From: JBLNCE01 sp050260415
Lineage (GTDB): Bacteria > Bacillota > UBA4882 > JAAYXC01
Length of the DNA stretch: 10,463 bases
NCBI GenBank assembly: GCA_050260415.1
Contig: JBLNCE010000191.1
Coordinates: forward strand, 1 to 10,463
Direction of reading: 5' to 3'
Positions 1-6,932 of the stretch are shown here, piece after piece; position 1 is the first letter of the stretch, and every line of letters begins with the position of its first letter. The position numbers and the translations under genes are program-made. A model generated the notes under the pieces. The model did no database searches. It saw nothing but the letters and a program-made list of their open reading frames with translations, and had not been told where the DNA came from.

Positions 1-47
1 TGGTAGAAAGTTCTATATCGTACGCCGCAACAATTAGGGGATTGTTT

Positions 48-623
48 ATGGTAATCCTACCGCTAATTCTCATCATTTTCGGCTTCTTGCTGATCGGCAG
101 CGGTCGCTGTTCGCAGCAGACCGATGTATTGGAGGTTTCGGGCAGGGCCGTTGGGATGAAGCCCTTGCGCGAAGCGGAAGGTGTGAATTTGAATTGGGTA
201 TGGAACGGCGGAGGTTTTGAGCTTTGTACGAAAGATGAAACCTTTGCACTGCTCCGGTTGAGTTCATACCCGGCTTTGGCCTCCTCCGCGGAAGGGACAT
301 GGGAGGTTTCGGGCGGTGGCTTCTGTTCATACAAATGTGTAGTTCGTACGGTGGACGGCCAGAAGGAGATCGCCTGGTTCATGATCCCGTGGCTCTTCAA
401 CCGACGGACCATCCATTTCAGCAATGGGCGGAAGTATATCTGGGTCAGACGCTTTCTGGTCTTATCTGGCAGCAAGTATAAGATAACTACAACAAACAGG
501 ATTACATTGCTGAGAGTCAATAGCCGATCCGTTTCGATTACGCCTGCGGGCAGGGATGTACCGGAGCTTACGCTGCTGGCGATTATCGGGGCGTATTGCG
601 ATGAGGATAGTTCTGGTGACTGA
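48..623 (+). CDS. Uncharacterised protein with one N-terminal membrane segment
   Basis: Unrecognised protein of 191 residues. I chose the ATG at 48 because GGGG (37-40) lies 7 nt upstream; the in-frame TTG at 42 is too close to that ribosome site. Residues about 1-18 are a continuous hydrophobic stretch (VILPLILIIFGFLLIG) followed by a Cys, but the residue before the Cys is Arg, so it is not a convincing lipobox. It is more likely a membrane anchor or uncleaved signal. The rest is beta-rich-looking and Trp/Gly-rich, including a segment KEIAWFMIPWLFNRR, and it ends in a short hydrophobic patch LTLLAIIGAYC before an acidic tail. The alternation of aromatic strands loosely recalls the tubby/LURP-one-related fold of YxjI-like proteins; that is a weak guess only. 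The neighbours give no functional clue, and the downstream gene lhr converges on it. Confidence 0.6.
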   Translation: MVILPLILIIFGFLLIGSGRCSQQTDVLEVSGRAVGMKPLREAEGVNLNWVWNGGGFELCTKDETFALLRLSSYPALASSAEGTWEVSGGGFCSYKCVVRTVDGQKEIAWFMIPWLFNRRTIHFSNGRKYIWVRRFLVLSGSKYKITTTNRITLLRVNSRSVSITPAGRDVPELTLLAIIGAYCDEDSSGD

Positions 624-669
624 GGGCACGCAGGTTCGGACTACGTGGAGCTAATTCAACAGGAAAAGA

Positions 670-804
670 ATGATTCCAATGCTTAGATTGCTTGCAAGAA
701 TGCAGTTTTATATTTTTATGGTTATATCAATCATATTAACGGCATTGATATCAAATGATTCATGGGCTGTTGACGGAATAAAGTCGGTACCATCGTGTAG
801 ATGA
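670..804 (+). CDS. Small signal-peptide-like ORF (44 aa), possibly a truncated secreted protein
   Basis: A 44-codon ORF starts at ATG 670 with AGGAAAAG (661-668) just upstream. It reads as a textbook signal peptide: Arg residues at positions 6 and 10, a hydrophobic core at about 13-27 (FYIFMVISIILTALI), and a plausible signal peptidase I site S-W-A|V-D-G after residue 33. Only 11 residues follow before the stop, so it is either a secreted micropeptide or the surviving 5' end of a larger secreted protein gene. Reading past the stop gives only 18 more codons without recognisable homology. It sits in an AT-rich gap unlike the flanking genes. No function is proposed. Confidence 0.3.
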   Translation: MIPMLRLLARMQFYIFMVISIILTALISNDSWAVDGIKSVPSCR

Positions 805-808
805 AGGT

Positions 809-857
809 ATACTAGAAGAATAGTTACTAGTAAAAACATTGCAATACATACTAGTAT
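809..857. repeat. Three short ACTAG direct repeats, one in a 10-bp palindrome
   Basis: ACTAG occurs at 811-815, 826-830 and 850-854, in the contexts ATACTAG, TTACTAG and ATACTAG. The last lies in the palindrome ATACTAGTAT (848-857). Spacings are 15 and 24 nt. They fall just beyond the stop codon of lhr (minus strand). They could be a protein-binding array or chance in AT-rich DNA. No GC stem plus T-tract resembling an intrinsic terminator for lhr was seen here. Confidence 0.25.
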
Positions 858-864
858 CTGATGA

Positions 865-3800
865 TTACTCCCACCGCACCATCTCCTTGTACCCCCGTTC
901 AAACCCCAATCCCTTCAAGATCTCCGCCGCCTCCGTCTCCAGCACCGGCCGCCCGTTATATTCCGCCACCGTCACCCGTCCCTGCCGGGAGGCAAGCTTC
1001 CCAAATTCGGCGAGCGCCCCGGTCAGTGCTTCATCCCGCAACTCCACCAGTGCGGCGATCCGCATCTTCTTTCCCCCGGCGGCCAGCACCGGCGCTCCCC
1101 GGCGCAGGACCAGGATCTCCGCCTGGATACCCGCCTCCGGCATCGCGAGCACCGATCCATACGGGTTCGCCGGGTCGCATCTGAGCAAGGCCCAGAATTG
1201 CGGCATGCCTTCCTCCAGGGGCAACCGTAAACGCTCGACGGCCTCCGGCAGGGCGTATTGCAGCCCGCCGAGCCCGTCGACGAAGTAGCCCCGGCGCACC
1301 TTGCCGATGGCTTCCCGGCGCTCCAAGACCGGCAGGAGATCGTCCCAGGAAAGGCAGTCGCGAGTCACAACGTCGCGCGTCACGAGTCCGTAACGGCGCA
1401 AGAGGAGGTCCGCCAGCATCTCTGGATCCGGCGGGGGGCCGGGCGCCATCGTGGACCAGCGGCCCATCTCGGCAAGGGTCTGCTGAGTCAGGTGGTAGCG
1501 CAGGTGCTCCGGCCGGCGGGCGGTGAAGTAGCGGATCGGGCCGAGGGTGTCGTTGGTGACGAGGCCGCCGGCCATGAGCATTTCCAGGGCTTCCAGGACC
1601 ACGGCGGCGCTTAGGTTGGTCTGTTGCACGATCTGGGGCAGGAAGAGGGCGCCGCGGTTGGCTAGGAGATCCCTTACCTGGAGCTCGGCGGTCGCGGGGG
1701 AACTCACCCCCGGCGCCGCGGCGCCCTCCCCCTCTCTTTCGCGAAAGAGAGGGGGTTGGGGGGTGAGTTCCCCCTGCGGAATGAACCCCACCTTCATCTC
1801 TGTCCCTGCGCCACGAGCCACCCACATGGACTGCCCCGTGGCCACGAGCTTCTCCAGCATAGCCTCCTGGTAGTCCCGGACCCGGACGGGGAGGACCCCT
1901 CCCCCCCAGGCCCCGGCGGGGAGCCACAGGCCCGCAAGCTGTGTGAGCGCCTGCGCCAGAGCTTGCGGCCCCAAGCCCGGGTTAGCCAGTCCCTGCCAAC
2001 GGGCGAGGAAGGCCGCGTACGCCGCCGGGCCGCGCGGCTCGATCTCCTTGCGCGCCTTGGCCAGGCTCATGCGGTGGATCCTTTGCAGCAGGTCCACGTC
2101 ACACCATTCTGTTTCGACCACGCCGGGGGAGAACTCCCCGGATTGGACAAGGCCGTCCGCCTCCAGGATGGTTAGTTCCGCGGCCGCTTCCGCGCGCGTC
2201 AATCCGTAACTGGCTTCTAGATCACCCAGGGTTAAGGGACCGTGCGTCTTGGTAAAGCGCCGGAGCAGGCGGCGGCGGGCCTCGGCGGGATCGGAGGGCG
2301 CTTGCGGCGGCAAGGATTCCGGCCAGACTACCCGGCAGCCGGGCAGGGCGGCGAGATAGTCGGACGCATCCTCCGCGGCCACCCAGGCTTGCACTGTACG
2401 GTTGCCCGCCTTCCAGGAGAGCAAGACCACACGGTTGGCGGACTTGAGTGCATCGAGGAACGGACCGACACTCCCCGTTTCCACGGCGAGTTCCCGCCCG
2501 CCCCGCAACCACGCATGCAGTTCATCCGCGTTCCGCGGCGCCTGGCGCGAGGACATCCCGCGCGCTTCTTCGTCTACGGCGGCGATCGCTTTGGGATCCA
2601 GCAAACCTCGCAAGTCCTCGCTCCCCAAGAGTTCCCGCAACGCCTCCCGGCTTAACCCCAGGGCCCGGAAGCGCTGTTCGCCCTTGGGCAGGTCCGGCAC
2701 GTACATGTAAGTACCGAGGAAGTTGAACTGTAGGGCCTGCGAGAACGGGGACGGCCGCGGGGAACGGACCCGATGGATCGCGATGGCGCCCGCGCGCAGG
2801 CCGGAGAGGACCTCTTGCAGGCTTTGCAGGTCGTAGTGCTCGGCCAGGCATTCCCGGAGCGTTTCCAGGACGATGGGGAAATCCGGGCGATCGCTGACCG
2901 TTTGCAGCAAGTCCGCCGCGCGCAGGCGGGCCAGCCAGAGCGGCGTGCGTTTCCGCCCGTACGGAGCTTTTGGCAGGAGCAAGGCCCGGGCGGCATTTTC
3001 GCGGAATAGCAGGGCAAAGAGGTTCGAGCCGCGCGCGGTCTCGGCCAGGGTCTCCGGGAGCGTCTCCAACGGCAGGGCCGCGGGGTCGAGGTGTGGCGGG
3101 TGCGGAGCGCCGGGGCAGTGAAAGAGGAGGCCGTTGTCGTCGTGCATGGTCTCGACCTCGAGTCCGTCGCGGGCGCGGATCTGCTCCTTGAGGAGCAAGG
3201 CCAGCGCGGCGTGGATACGCGCGCCAAAGGGCGTGTGGAGCAGGATCCGCCACTCCCCGAGTTCGTCCTGGAACTCTTCGATGACAAGCCGGCGGTGGCT
3301 CGGCAGGGCGCCGGTCGCCCGGACCTGGGTCAGGAGATAATGGCGTAGGCTCCGGGCGGCCTTTGGTTCGAGCAGGCACTCCCGGGCCAGCCAGTCATCG
3401 CAGTTGCTGTCGCCCAGCCTGCCCGCCAGTTCCTCCAGAAAAGCGCCGAAACGGCAGCCCAGTTCATAGGAGCGGCCAAGAACCTCGCCTTTCCAGAAGG
3501 GGATCATCGCCTCGCCGCGTTTGGCCGGGGAGACGATCACGCGGTCGCGGCGGATCTCCTCGATGCGCCAGGCCGTCGTGCCGAGGACGAACCGCTCGCC
3601 CAGGCGCCGTTCGAAGACGAACTCCTCCTCCAGTTCGCCCAGGCGGACGTCCCGGCCCTCGAGATAGACGCCGAAGTAACCCCGGTCGGGGATGGTCCCG
3701 CCGCTCGTATAGACCAGCCGCCGTCCGCGGTCGGCGGCGCGGACGAGACCATTGACCCGGTCCCAGTAGAGCCGGGGTTGCAGATCGAGGGCGCGGCCGT

Positions 3801-5211
3801 CCTCGTAGCCGCCGGCCAGCATCCCCAGGACCCGGTCGAACTGGGCGCGGGCCAGGGCGCGGTAAGGGTACGCGCGGCGCGCCAGGCGGAACAGGTCATC
3901 CGCGCGGCGGTCTTCCGGGCAGACCATTCCCACCAGTTGCTGCGCCAGGACGTCGAGGCAGTTCTCGGGGGCATGCACCTCCTCGACCAGGCCGGTGCGC
4001 ATCTCCCGCACGACGGCGGCGCATTCGAGGAGATCGGCCTGGGTTTTGGGGATGATGCGGCCCTTGCTCGGCAGACCGACGAGATGCCCGGCGCGGCCCA
4101 CCCGCTGCAAGCCGCGGGCCACCTCCTTCGGCGATTCGATCTGGACCACCAGGTCGATGGCGCCCACGTCAATGCCCAGTTCGAGGGAGGAGGTGGCGAC
4201 GAGGCAGGGCAGCTTGCCGGCTTTGAGCTGCTCCTCGGCCTCGAGGCGCTTCTCCTTGGACAGGCTGCCGTGATGGGTCATGGCGATGCGATCCCCGGCC
4301 AGATCGTTCAGGTTGGCCGTGATCCGCTCGGCCTGGCGGCGGTTGTTGACGAAAACCAGGGTCGAGCGGTGCGTGCGCACAAGGCCCAAGAGTTGCCGGT
4401 AGATCGGAGGCCAGACGGTCTTCTCCGGCAGGCTGCGCAGGTCGTCCACCGGCAGGAGGATGGAGAGGTCCAGCTCCTTGCGCTGGCCGGTATCGATGGT
4501 CTCGACCGGGCGGGCGCGCCAGGTCCCGCCCGCGTCCAAGGTGCCGCCGCCGAGATATGCGGCCACTTCCGCCAGCGGGCGCAGCGTGGCCGAGAGGCCG
4601 ATACGCTGAAAGGGCCGGCCGGTCAAGGCCTCGAGGTGTTCGAGGGAGAGGGCCAGGTGGACACCCCGTTTGGTCGGAAAGAGGGCGTGGACCTCGTCCA
4701 CGATGACGTATTCCACCCGCCGCAGGACCTGGCGCGCCTTGGAGGTGAGCAGGAGAAAGAGCGACTCGGGCGTGGTGATGAGAATCTGCGGCGGCTGCCG
4801 CATGATGGCCCGCCTTTCGGCGGCGGGTGTGTCGCCCGTCCGCACCGCCGCGCGGGGGCGGGGCAGTTCCAGGCCCATACGGGCGGCTTCCGCCGCGATG
4901 CCGTCCAGGGGCAGGGCGAGATTCTTGTGGATGTCGTTGTTCAGGGCCTTGAGGGGCGAGATATACAGGACCCGGACGCCGTCGTCCAGGGGGTCGCCCG
5001 CGGCGAAGCGCTGGTAAAGATGGCTGAGGCACTGCAGAAAGGCGGCCAGGGTCTTGCCCGACCCGGTCGGCGCTAGGAGGAGGACGTTTTTGCCCGCGGC
5101 GATGCGGGGCCAGCCCAGGGCCTGCGGCGGGCTGGGAACACCGAACGCGCGCGTAAACCAGCCGCGCACGGCGGGATGGAGGGTGGCCAGGGCGGGATGG
5201 TGCTCGGTCAT
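865..5211 (-). CDS. lhr: Lhr-type large ATP-dependent DNA helicase
   Basis: Full-length (1448 aa) superfamily-2 helicase of the Lhr family, cytoplasmic, thought to act in DNA repair by translocating 3'-5' and unwinding DNA or RNA:DNA hybrids. Visible motifs: Walker A APTGSGKT at residues 47-54, motif Ia ISPLKAL (84-90), TPES (147-150), Walker B DEVH (172-175), SAT (207-209), and motif VI QRVGRAGH in the second RecA domain. A winged-helix and Lhr-core region follows. The long C-terminal domain, of the type shown to carry uracil-glycosylase activity in E. coli Lhr, ends near MVRWE. Length is close to E. coli Lhr (about 1538 aa). The start is ATG 5209-5211, preceded on the minus strand by GGAGG (5219-5223) at 7-nt spacing. 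GC-rich and monocistronic; transcribed away from the 5369 gene. Odd point: residues about 1146-1172 are encoded by a palindromic element (separate entry). Confidence 0.95.
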   Translation of the reverse strand: MTEHHPALATLHPAVRGWFTRAFGVPSPPQALGWPRIAAGKNVLLLAPTGSGKTLAAFLQCLSHLYQRFAAGDPLDDGVRVLYISPLKALNNDIHKNLALPLDGIAAEAARMGLELPRPRAAVRTGDTPAAERRAIMRQPPQILITTPESLFLLLTSKARQVLRRVEYVIVDEVHALFPTKRGVHLALSLEHLEALTGRPFQRIGLSATLRPLAEVAAYLGGGTLDAGGTWRARPVETIDTGQRKELDLSILLPVDDLRSLPEKTVWPPIYRQLLGLVRTHRSTLVFVNNRRQAERITANLNDLAGDRIAMTHHGSLSKEKRLEAEEQLKAGKLPCLVATSSLELGIDVGAIDLVVQIESPKEVARGLQRVGRAGHLVGLPSKGRIIPKTQADLLECAAVVREMRTGLVEEVHAPENCLDVLAQQLVGMVCPEDRRADDLFRLARRAYPYRALARAQFDRVLGMLAGGYEDGRALDLQPRLYWDRVNGLVRAADRGRRLVYTSGGTIPDRGYFGVYLEGRDVRLGELEEEFVFERRLGERFVLGTTAWRIEEIRRDRVIVSPAKRGEAMIPFWKGEVLGRSYELGCRFGAFLEELAGRLGDSNCDDWLARECLLEPKAARSLRHYLLTQVRATGALPSHRRLVIEEFQDELGEWRILLHTPFGARIHAALALLLKEQIRARDGLEVETMHDDNGLLFHCPGAPHPPHLDPAALPLETLPETLAETARGSNLFALLFRENAARALLLPKAPYGRKRTPLWLARLRAADLLQTVSDRPDFPIVLETLRECLAEHYDLQSLQEVLSGLRAGAIAIHRVRSPRPSPFSQALQFNFLGTYMYVPDLPKGEQRFRALGLSREALRELLGSEDLRGLLDPKAIAAVDEEARGMSSRQAPRNADELHAWLRGGRELAVETGSVGPFLDALKSANRVVLLSWKAGNRTVQAWVAAEDASDYLAALPGCRVVWPESLPPQAPSDPAEARRRLLRRFTKTHGPLTLGDLEASYGLTRAEAAAELTILEADGLVQSGEFSPGVVETEWCDVDLLQRIHRMSLAKARKEIEPRGPAAYAAFLARWQGLANPGLGPQALAQALTQLAGLWLPAGAWGGGVLPVRVRDYQEAMLEKLVATGQSMWVARGAGTEMKVGFIPQGELTPQPPLFREREGEGAAAPGVSSPATAELQVRDLLANRGALFLPQIVQQTNLSAAVVLEALEMLMAGGLVTNDTLGPIRYFTARRPEHLRYHLTQQTLAEMGRWSTMAPGPPPDPEMLADLLLRRYGLVTRDVVTRDCLSWDDLLPVLERREAIGKVRRGYFVDGLGGLQYALPEAVERLRLPLEEGMPQFWALLRCDPANPYGSVLAMPEAGIQAEILVLRRGAPVLAAGGKKMRIAALVELRDEALTGALAEFGKLASRQGRVTVAEYNGRPVLETEAAEILKGLGFERGYKEMVRWE
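1696..1774. repeat. 79-nt three-arm palindromic element read in frame within lhr
   Basis: The ends are a perfect 16-bp inverted repeat: GGGGGAACTCACCCCC at 1696-1711 pairs with 1759-1774. Inside are two further perfect palindromes: GGCGCCGCGGCGCC (14 nt, 1712-1725) and a 28-nt one at 1728-1755 centred on TTTCGCGAAA and flanked by CCCCCTCTC/GAGAGGGGG. Together they can form a cloverleaf-like three-way junction in DNA or RNA, with only positions 1726-1727 and 1756-1758 unpaired. The lhr frame reads through it without a stop, giving Pro/Glu/Arg/Gly/Ala-rich peptide (ELTPQPPLFRERE, then EGAAAPG) at Lhr residues about 1146-1172. The design matches in-frame palindromic elements of the Rickettsia RPE type or a REP/MITE-like unit. 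No target-site duplication is evident. Confidence 0.85.
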
Positions 5212-5307
5212 GTGGCGGCCTCCGGATCTGGAAAGTAATCGTCCACGATTTAGTTCGACCCAAGCGCAAGCGCTCCTGCCGCTGAAGGAGACTGCCGGCG
5301 AGCGCGG

Positions 5308-5336
5308 TTACGACGCTTGTTATATGGTCATATAGT
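5308..5336 (+). promoter_or_regulatory. Putative promoter with overlapping inverted repeat for the 5369 gene
   Basis: A candidate -35 TTACGA (5308-5313) and -10 TATAGT (5331-5336) are separated by 17 nt, which would start a short leader near 5342. An inverted repeat TATATG-GT-CATATA (5321-5334) covers the spacer and enters the -10, a common place for a repressor operator. The -35 is poor, so this is a moderate call. The lhr promoter must lie in the same gap on the other strand, but I could not pick one out. Confidence 0.4.
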
Positions 5337-5368
5337 ATAGGAGCGTTTTGCGAAAAGGAGTGATTCCG

Positions 5369-5848
5369 ATGGTTTCATGCCCCCGCGAGACGGGCGATTG
5401 TTACTTGAACAACCTCATGCGCATGCTCTGGGAGCAGCACGCGGCCTGGACCAGGATGACGATCATCAGCATCGCCGAGGGTTTGGCGGACGAAGATCTC
5501 GTCACCAAGCGCCTACTGCGCAACCCCGCGGACATCGCGGCGGTATTCCGGCCGTTATACGGAAACGAGGTCGCCGGACGGGTGCAGGATCTGATCACTA
5601 CCCATCTGGTCCTCGCCGCGCAGCTGGTCAAGGAGGCCAAAGCGGGTGACAGCGCCGCCGCGGCGGAGACGGAGCGGAAATGGTACGCCAATGCCGATGA
5701 GATCGCGGCCTTCCTAAGCGCGATCAATCCCTACTGGTCCAGGGAAGAGATGACGCGCATGTGGCATGAACACCTTGCCCTGGTCAAAGCCCAGGCTGTG
5801 GCAAGGCTCAACAAGGATTACGCGGCCGATATCGCCTTTTACGAGTGA
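5369..5848 (+). CDS. Small 'acetylglutamate kinase'-labelled clostridial protein, C-terminus frameshifted
   Basis: Predicted cytoplasmic, helix-rich protein of 159 residues. Start ATG 5369 has AAGGAG (5355-5360) at 8 nt; the upstream TTG 5348 and GTG 5360 are less likely. From memory it matches a family of roughly 150-190 aa in Clostridia, often annotated 'acetylglutamate kinase' although it shows no amino-acid-kinase motifs (no glycine-rich ATP loop). Its true role is unknown. Family-like segments: LWEQHAAWTRMTIISIAEGL (residues about 18-37), KRLLRNP, FRPLYGNEV, KWYANADEIAAFLSAINPYW and MWHEHLALVKAQAVARL. The stop at 5846 comes just after DYAADIAFYE, where the family normally continues with a helix; that helix is present in another frame (next entry). 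The gene is probably monocistronic, opposite to lhr and 379 nt before vanR. Confidence 0.75.
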   Translation: MVSCPRETGDCYLNNLMRMLWEQHAAWTRMTIISIAEGLADEDLVTKRLLRNPADIAAVFRPLYGNEVAGRVQDLITTHLVLAAQLVKEAKAGDSAAAAETERKWYANADEIAAFLSAINPYWSREEMTRMWHEHLALVKAQAVARLNKDYAADIAFYE

Positions 5849-5933
5849 GGGAGAGCAACTGCTCCTCAGGATGGCGGACGAATTGACGGCGGGCATCATG
5901 AGGCAGTTTTCTTGTTTTTGCGCGGCAAGATAA
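5844..5933 (+). pseudogene. Out-of-frame C-terminal tail of the 5369 gene
   Basis: From 5844 the +1 frame reads SEGEQLLLRMADELTAGIMR then QFSCFCAAR and a stop at 5931-5933. This resembles the usual end of the family (EQ..MAD.L..GI.RQF), so the original gene probably ran to about 5933 with roughly 187 aa. One extra base, or loss of two, near 5843-5848 explains the break. A sequencing indel cannot be excluded. Confidence 0.55.
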
Positions 5934-6069
5934 GCGGTTATTTGAGTCGTTCTCCCACCGGATCTATGAGTTGGAGGGCGGTGCCAAGTTCGTTCGTTAT
6001 GTGCCAACACCGCCACTCAGGCGGGACTGGTGCGGATGGAGAACTTACGGCGCACCTGGCGACCGATAG
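5899..6069 (+). pseudogene. Possible coding remnant without a start codon
   Basis: The frame opening after a TGA at 5896-5898 and closing at TAG 6067 reads as protein-like sequence (for example RLFESFSHRIYELEGG and FVRYVPTPPLRRDW), with GC-rich third positions like the neighbouring resident genes. It has no ATG, GTG or TTG upstream of its conserved-looking part, and no ribosome site. A competing frame (5912-6124) is also open, so the reading is uncertain. It may be a decayed gene or chance. I do not recognise a family. The rest of 5934-6180 shows nothing else. Confidence 0.2.
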
Positions 6070-6186
6070 GATGGTCTTCGGACAACCAGGCGGGAGGATT
6101 TCGCAAGAGAAGGAAGAACAATAGCCTCGTGATTGAAGCCTTGAGGACTCCTGATAATCAACACAATAAAATACATTATCCTTTTG

Positions 6187-6195
6187 TGGTATAAT
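6187..6195 (+). promoter_or_regulatory. Extended -10 promoter of vanR
   Basis: TGG followed by a perfect TATAAT (6190-6195) forms an extended -10 element, 33 nt before the vanR start, with an expected transcript start near 6202. At 17-nt spacing the -35 position (6167-6172) is only TAAAAT, which fits an activator-dependent or autoregulated promoter. A motif ATCATAAAGATA (6197-6208) resembles TTCATAAGATA before the carboxypeptidase gene and might be a shared VanR site; this is inference. Confidence 0.5.
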
Positions 6196-6227
6196 AATCA
6201 TAAAGATATATACTTAAAAGAAAGAAG

Positions 6228-6932
6228 ATGACGCTTTTGACTGCAAATATCATTATAGTTGATGATGAACAGGCTATTGCCGATTTAATTGAAGTTTATC
6301 TGAAAAATGAGAACTATAATATCTATAAATTTTATAACGGTAAGGATGCCATTAACTGTATTAAAAATGAAAAACTGGATCTTGCTATTTTGGATGTTAT
6401 GCTCCCTGATGTGGACGGTTTTTCAATCTGCCAGCAGATCCGGGAAAAGCATAATTTTCCGGTGATCATGCTGACGGCTAAAGAAGAAGAAATCGATAAG
6501 ATTACCGGGCTGACATTAGGCGCGGACGATTATATTACTAAACCGTTCCGCCCATTGGAACTTATGGCCCGTGTAAAGGCGCAGCTCCGGAGATTTACCA
6601 CCTATAATTCTGCGAAGGCAAACCAGGAAGAACACTTGATTGCTTTTTCCGGCTTGGTACTGGACAAGCATACCCATGAATGTACGCTGAATGAAAAAAA
6701 GCTTCCTCTCACTCCGACAGAGTTTTCAATTCTTTGGGTCCTCTGCTCCAATCGCGGACGGGTGGTCAGTTCGGAAGAATTGTTCCATGAAGTATGGGGA
6801 GACAGATATTTCACCAATAGCAATAATACGGTGATGGTTCATATCAGGCATTTAAGGGAAAAAATGCATGACAGCGCGGAACATCCTAAATATATCAAAA
6901 CCGTCTGGGGAGTTGGCTATAAAATTGAATAA
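6228..6932 (+). CDS. vanR: VanR-type OmpR/PhoB-family response regulator
   Basis: Cytoplasmic transcription factor of 234 aa, the usual length. The receiver domain (about 7-120) has the acidic pair D12-D13, phospho-acceptor D56 in LAILDVMLPD, T83 and K105 in TKPF. The winged-helix DNA-binding domain (about 135-234) contains LTPTEFSIL, the recognition region NNTVMVHIRHLREKM, and ends KYIKTVWGVGYKIE. Long stretches agree with what I recall of enterococcal VanR of the VanA type (IADLIEVYLKNENY, GADDYITKPFRPLELMARVK, SNNTVMVHIRHLREKM), so the VanR call is firm. Ligand and regulon are inferred. The ribosome site is weak (AAGAAG abutting the ATG), unlike other genes here. It overlaps vanS, as in enterococcal clusters. 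Base composition is clearly AT-richer than the upstream genes. Confidence 0.9.
   Translation: MTLLTANIIIVDDEQAIADLIEVYLKNENYNIYKFYNGKDAINCIKNEKLDLAILDVMLPDVDGFSICQQIREKHNFPVIMLTAKEEEIDKITGLTLGADDYITKPFRPLELMARVKAQLRRFTTYNSAKANQEEHLIAFSGLVLDKHTHECTLNEKKLPLTPTEFSILWVLCSNRGRVVSSEELFHEVWGDRYFTNSNNTVMVHIRHLREKMHDSAEHPKYIKTVWGVGYKIE

Noticed and set aside
48..110. Lipoprotein signal in the first gene
   Set aside because: The Cys after the hydrophobic stretch is preceded by Arg (GSGRC), which does not fit a lipobox.
1728..1774. Palindromic GC-rich stem as an intrinsic terminator
   Set aside because: It lies well inside the open lhr frame, has no T-tract on either strand, and is part of a larger self-complementary unit.
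3778..5076. 432-codon plus-strand ORF opposite the lhr helicase domains
   Set aside because: Antisense shadow in GC-rich DNA: the minus strand encodes unmistakable Lhr motifs, and this ORF has no ribosome site or family pattern. The other long ORFs overlapping 865-5211 were rejected for the same reason.
5265..5304. Short GC-rich inverted repeats upstream of lhr (AGCGC/GCGCT, CTCCT/AGGAG)
   Set aside because: Stems are only 4-5 bp and expected by chance at this base composition.
5369..5848. Genuine acetylglutamate kinase (ArgB)
   Set aside because: Too short, with no glycine-rich nucleotide loop or other kinase motif; the label on this family is probably a misannotation.
6868..6912. ATG 6868 as vanS start
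   Set aside because: It would overlap vanR by 65 nt and add residues not seen in VanS proteins; TTG 6913 fits the known VanS N-terminus.
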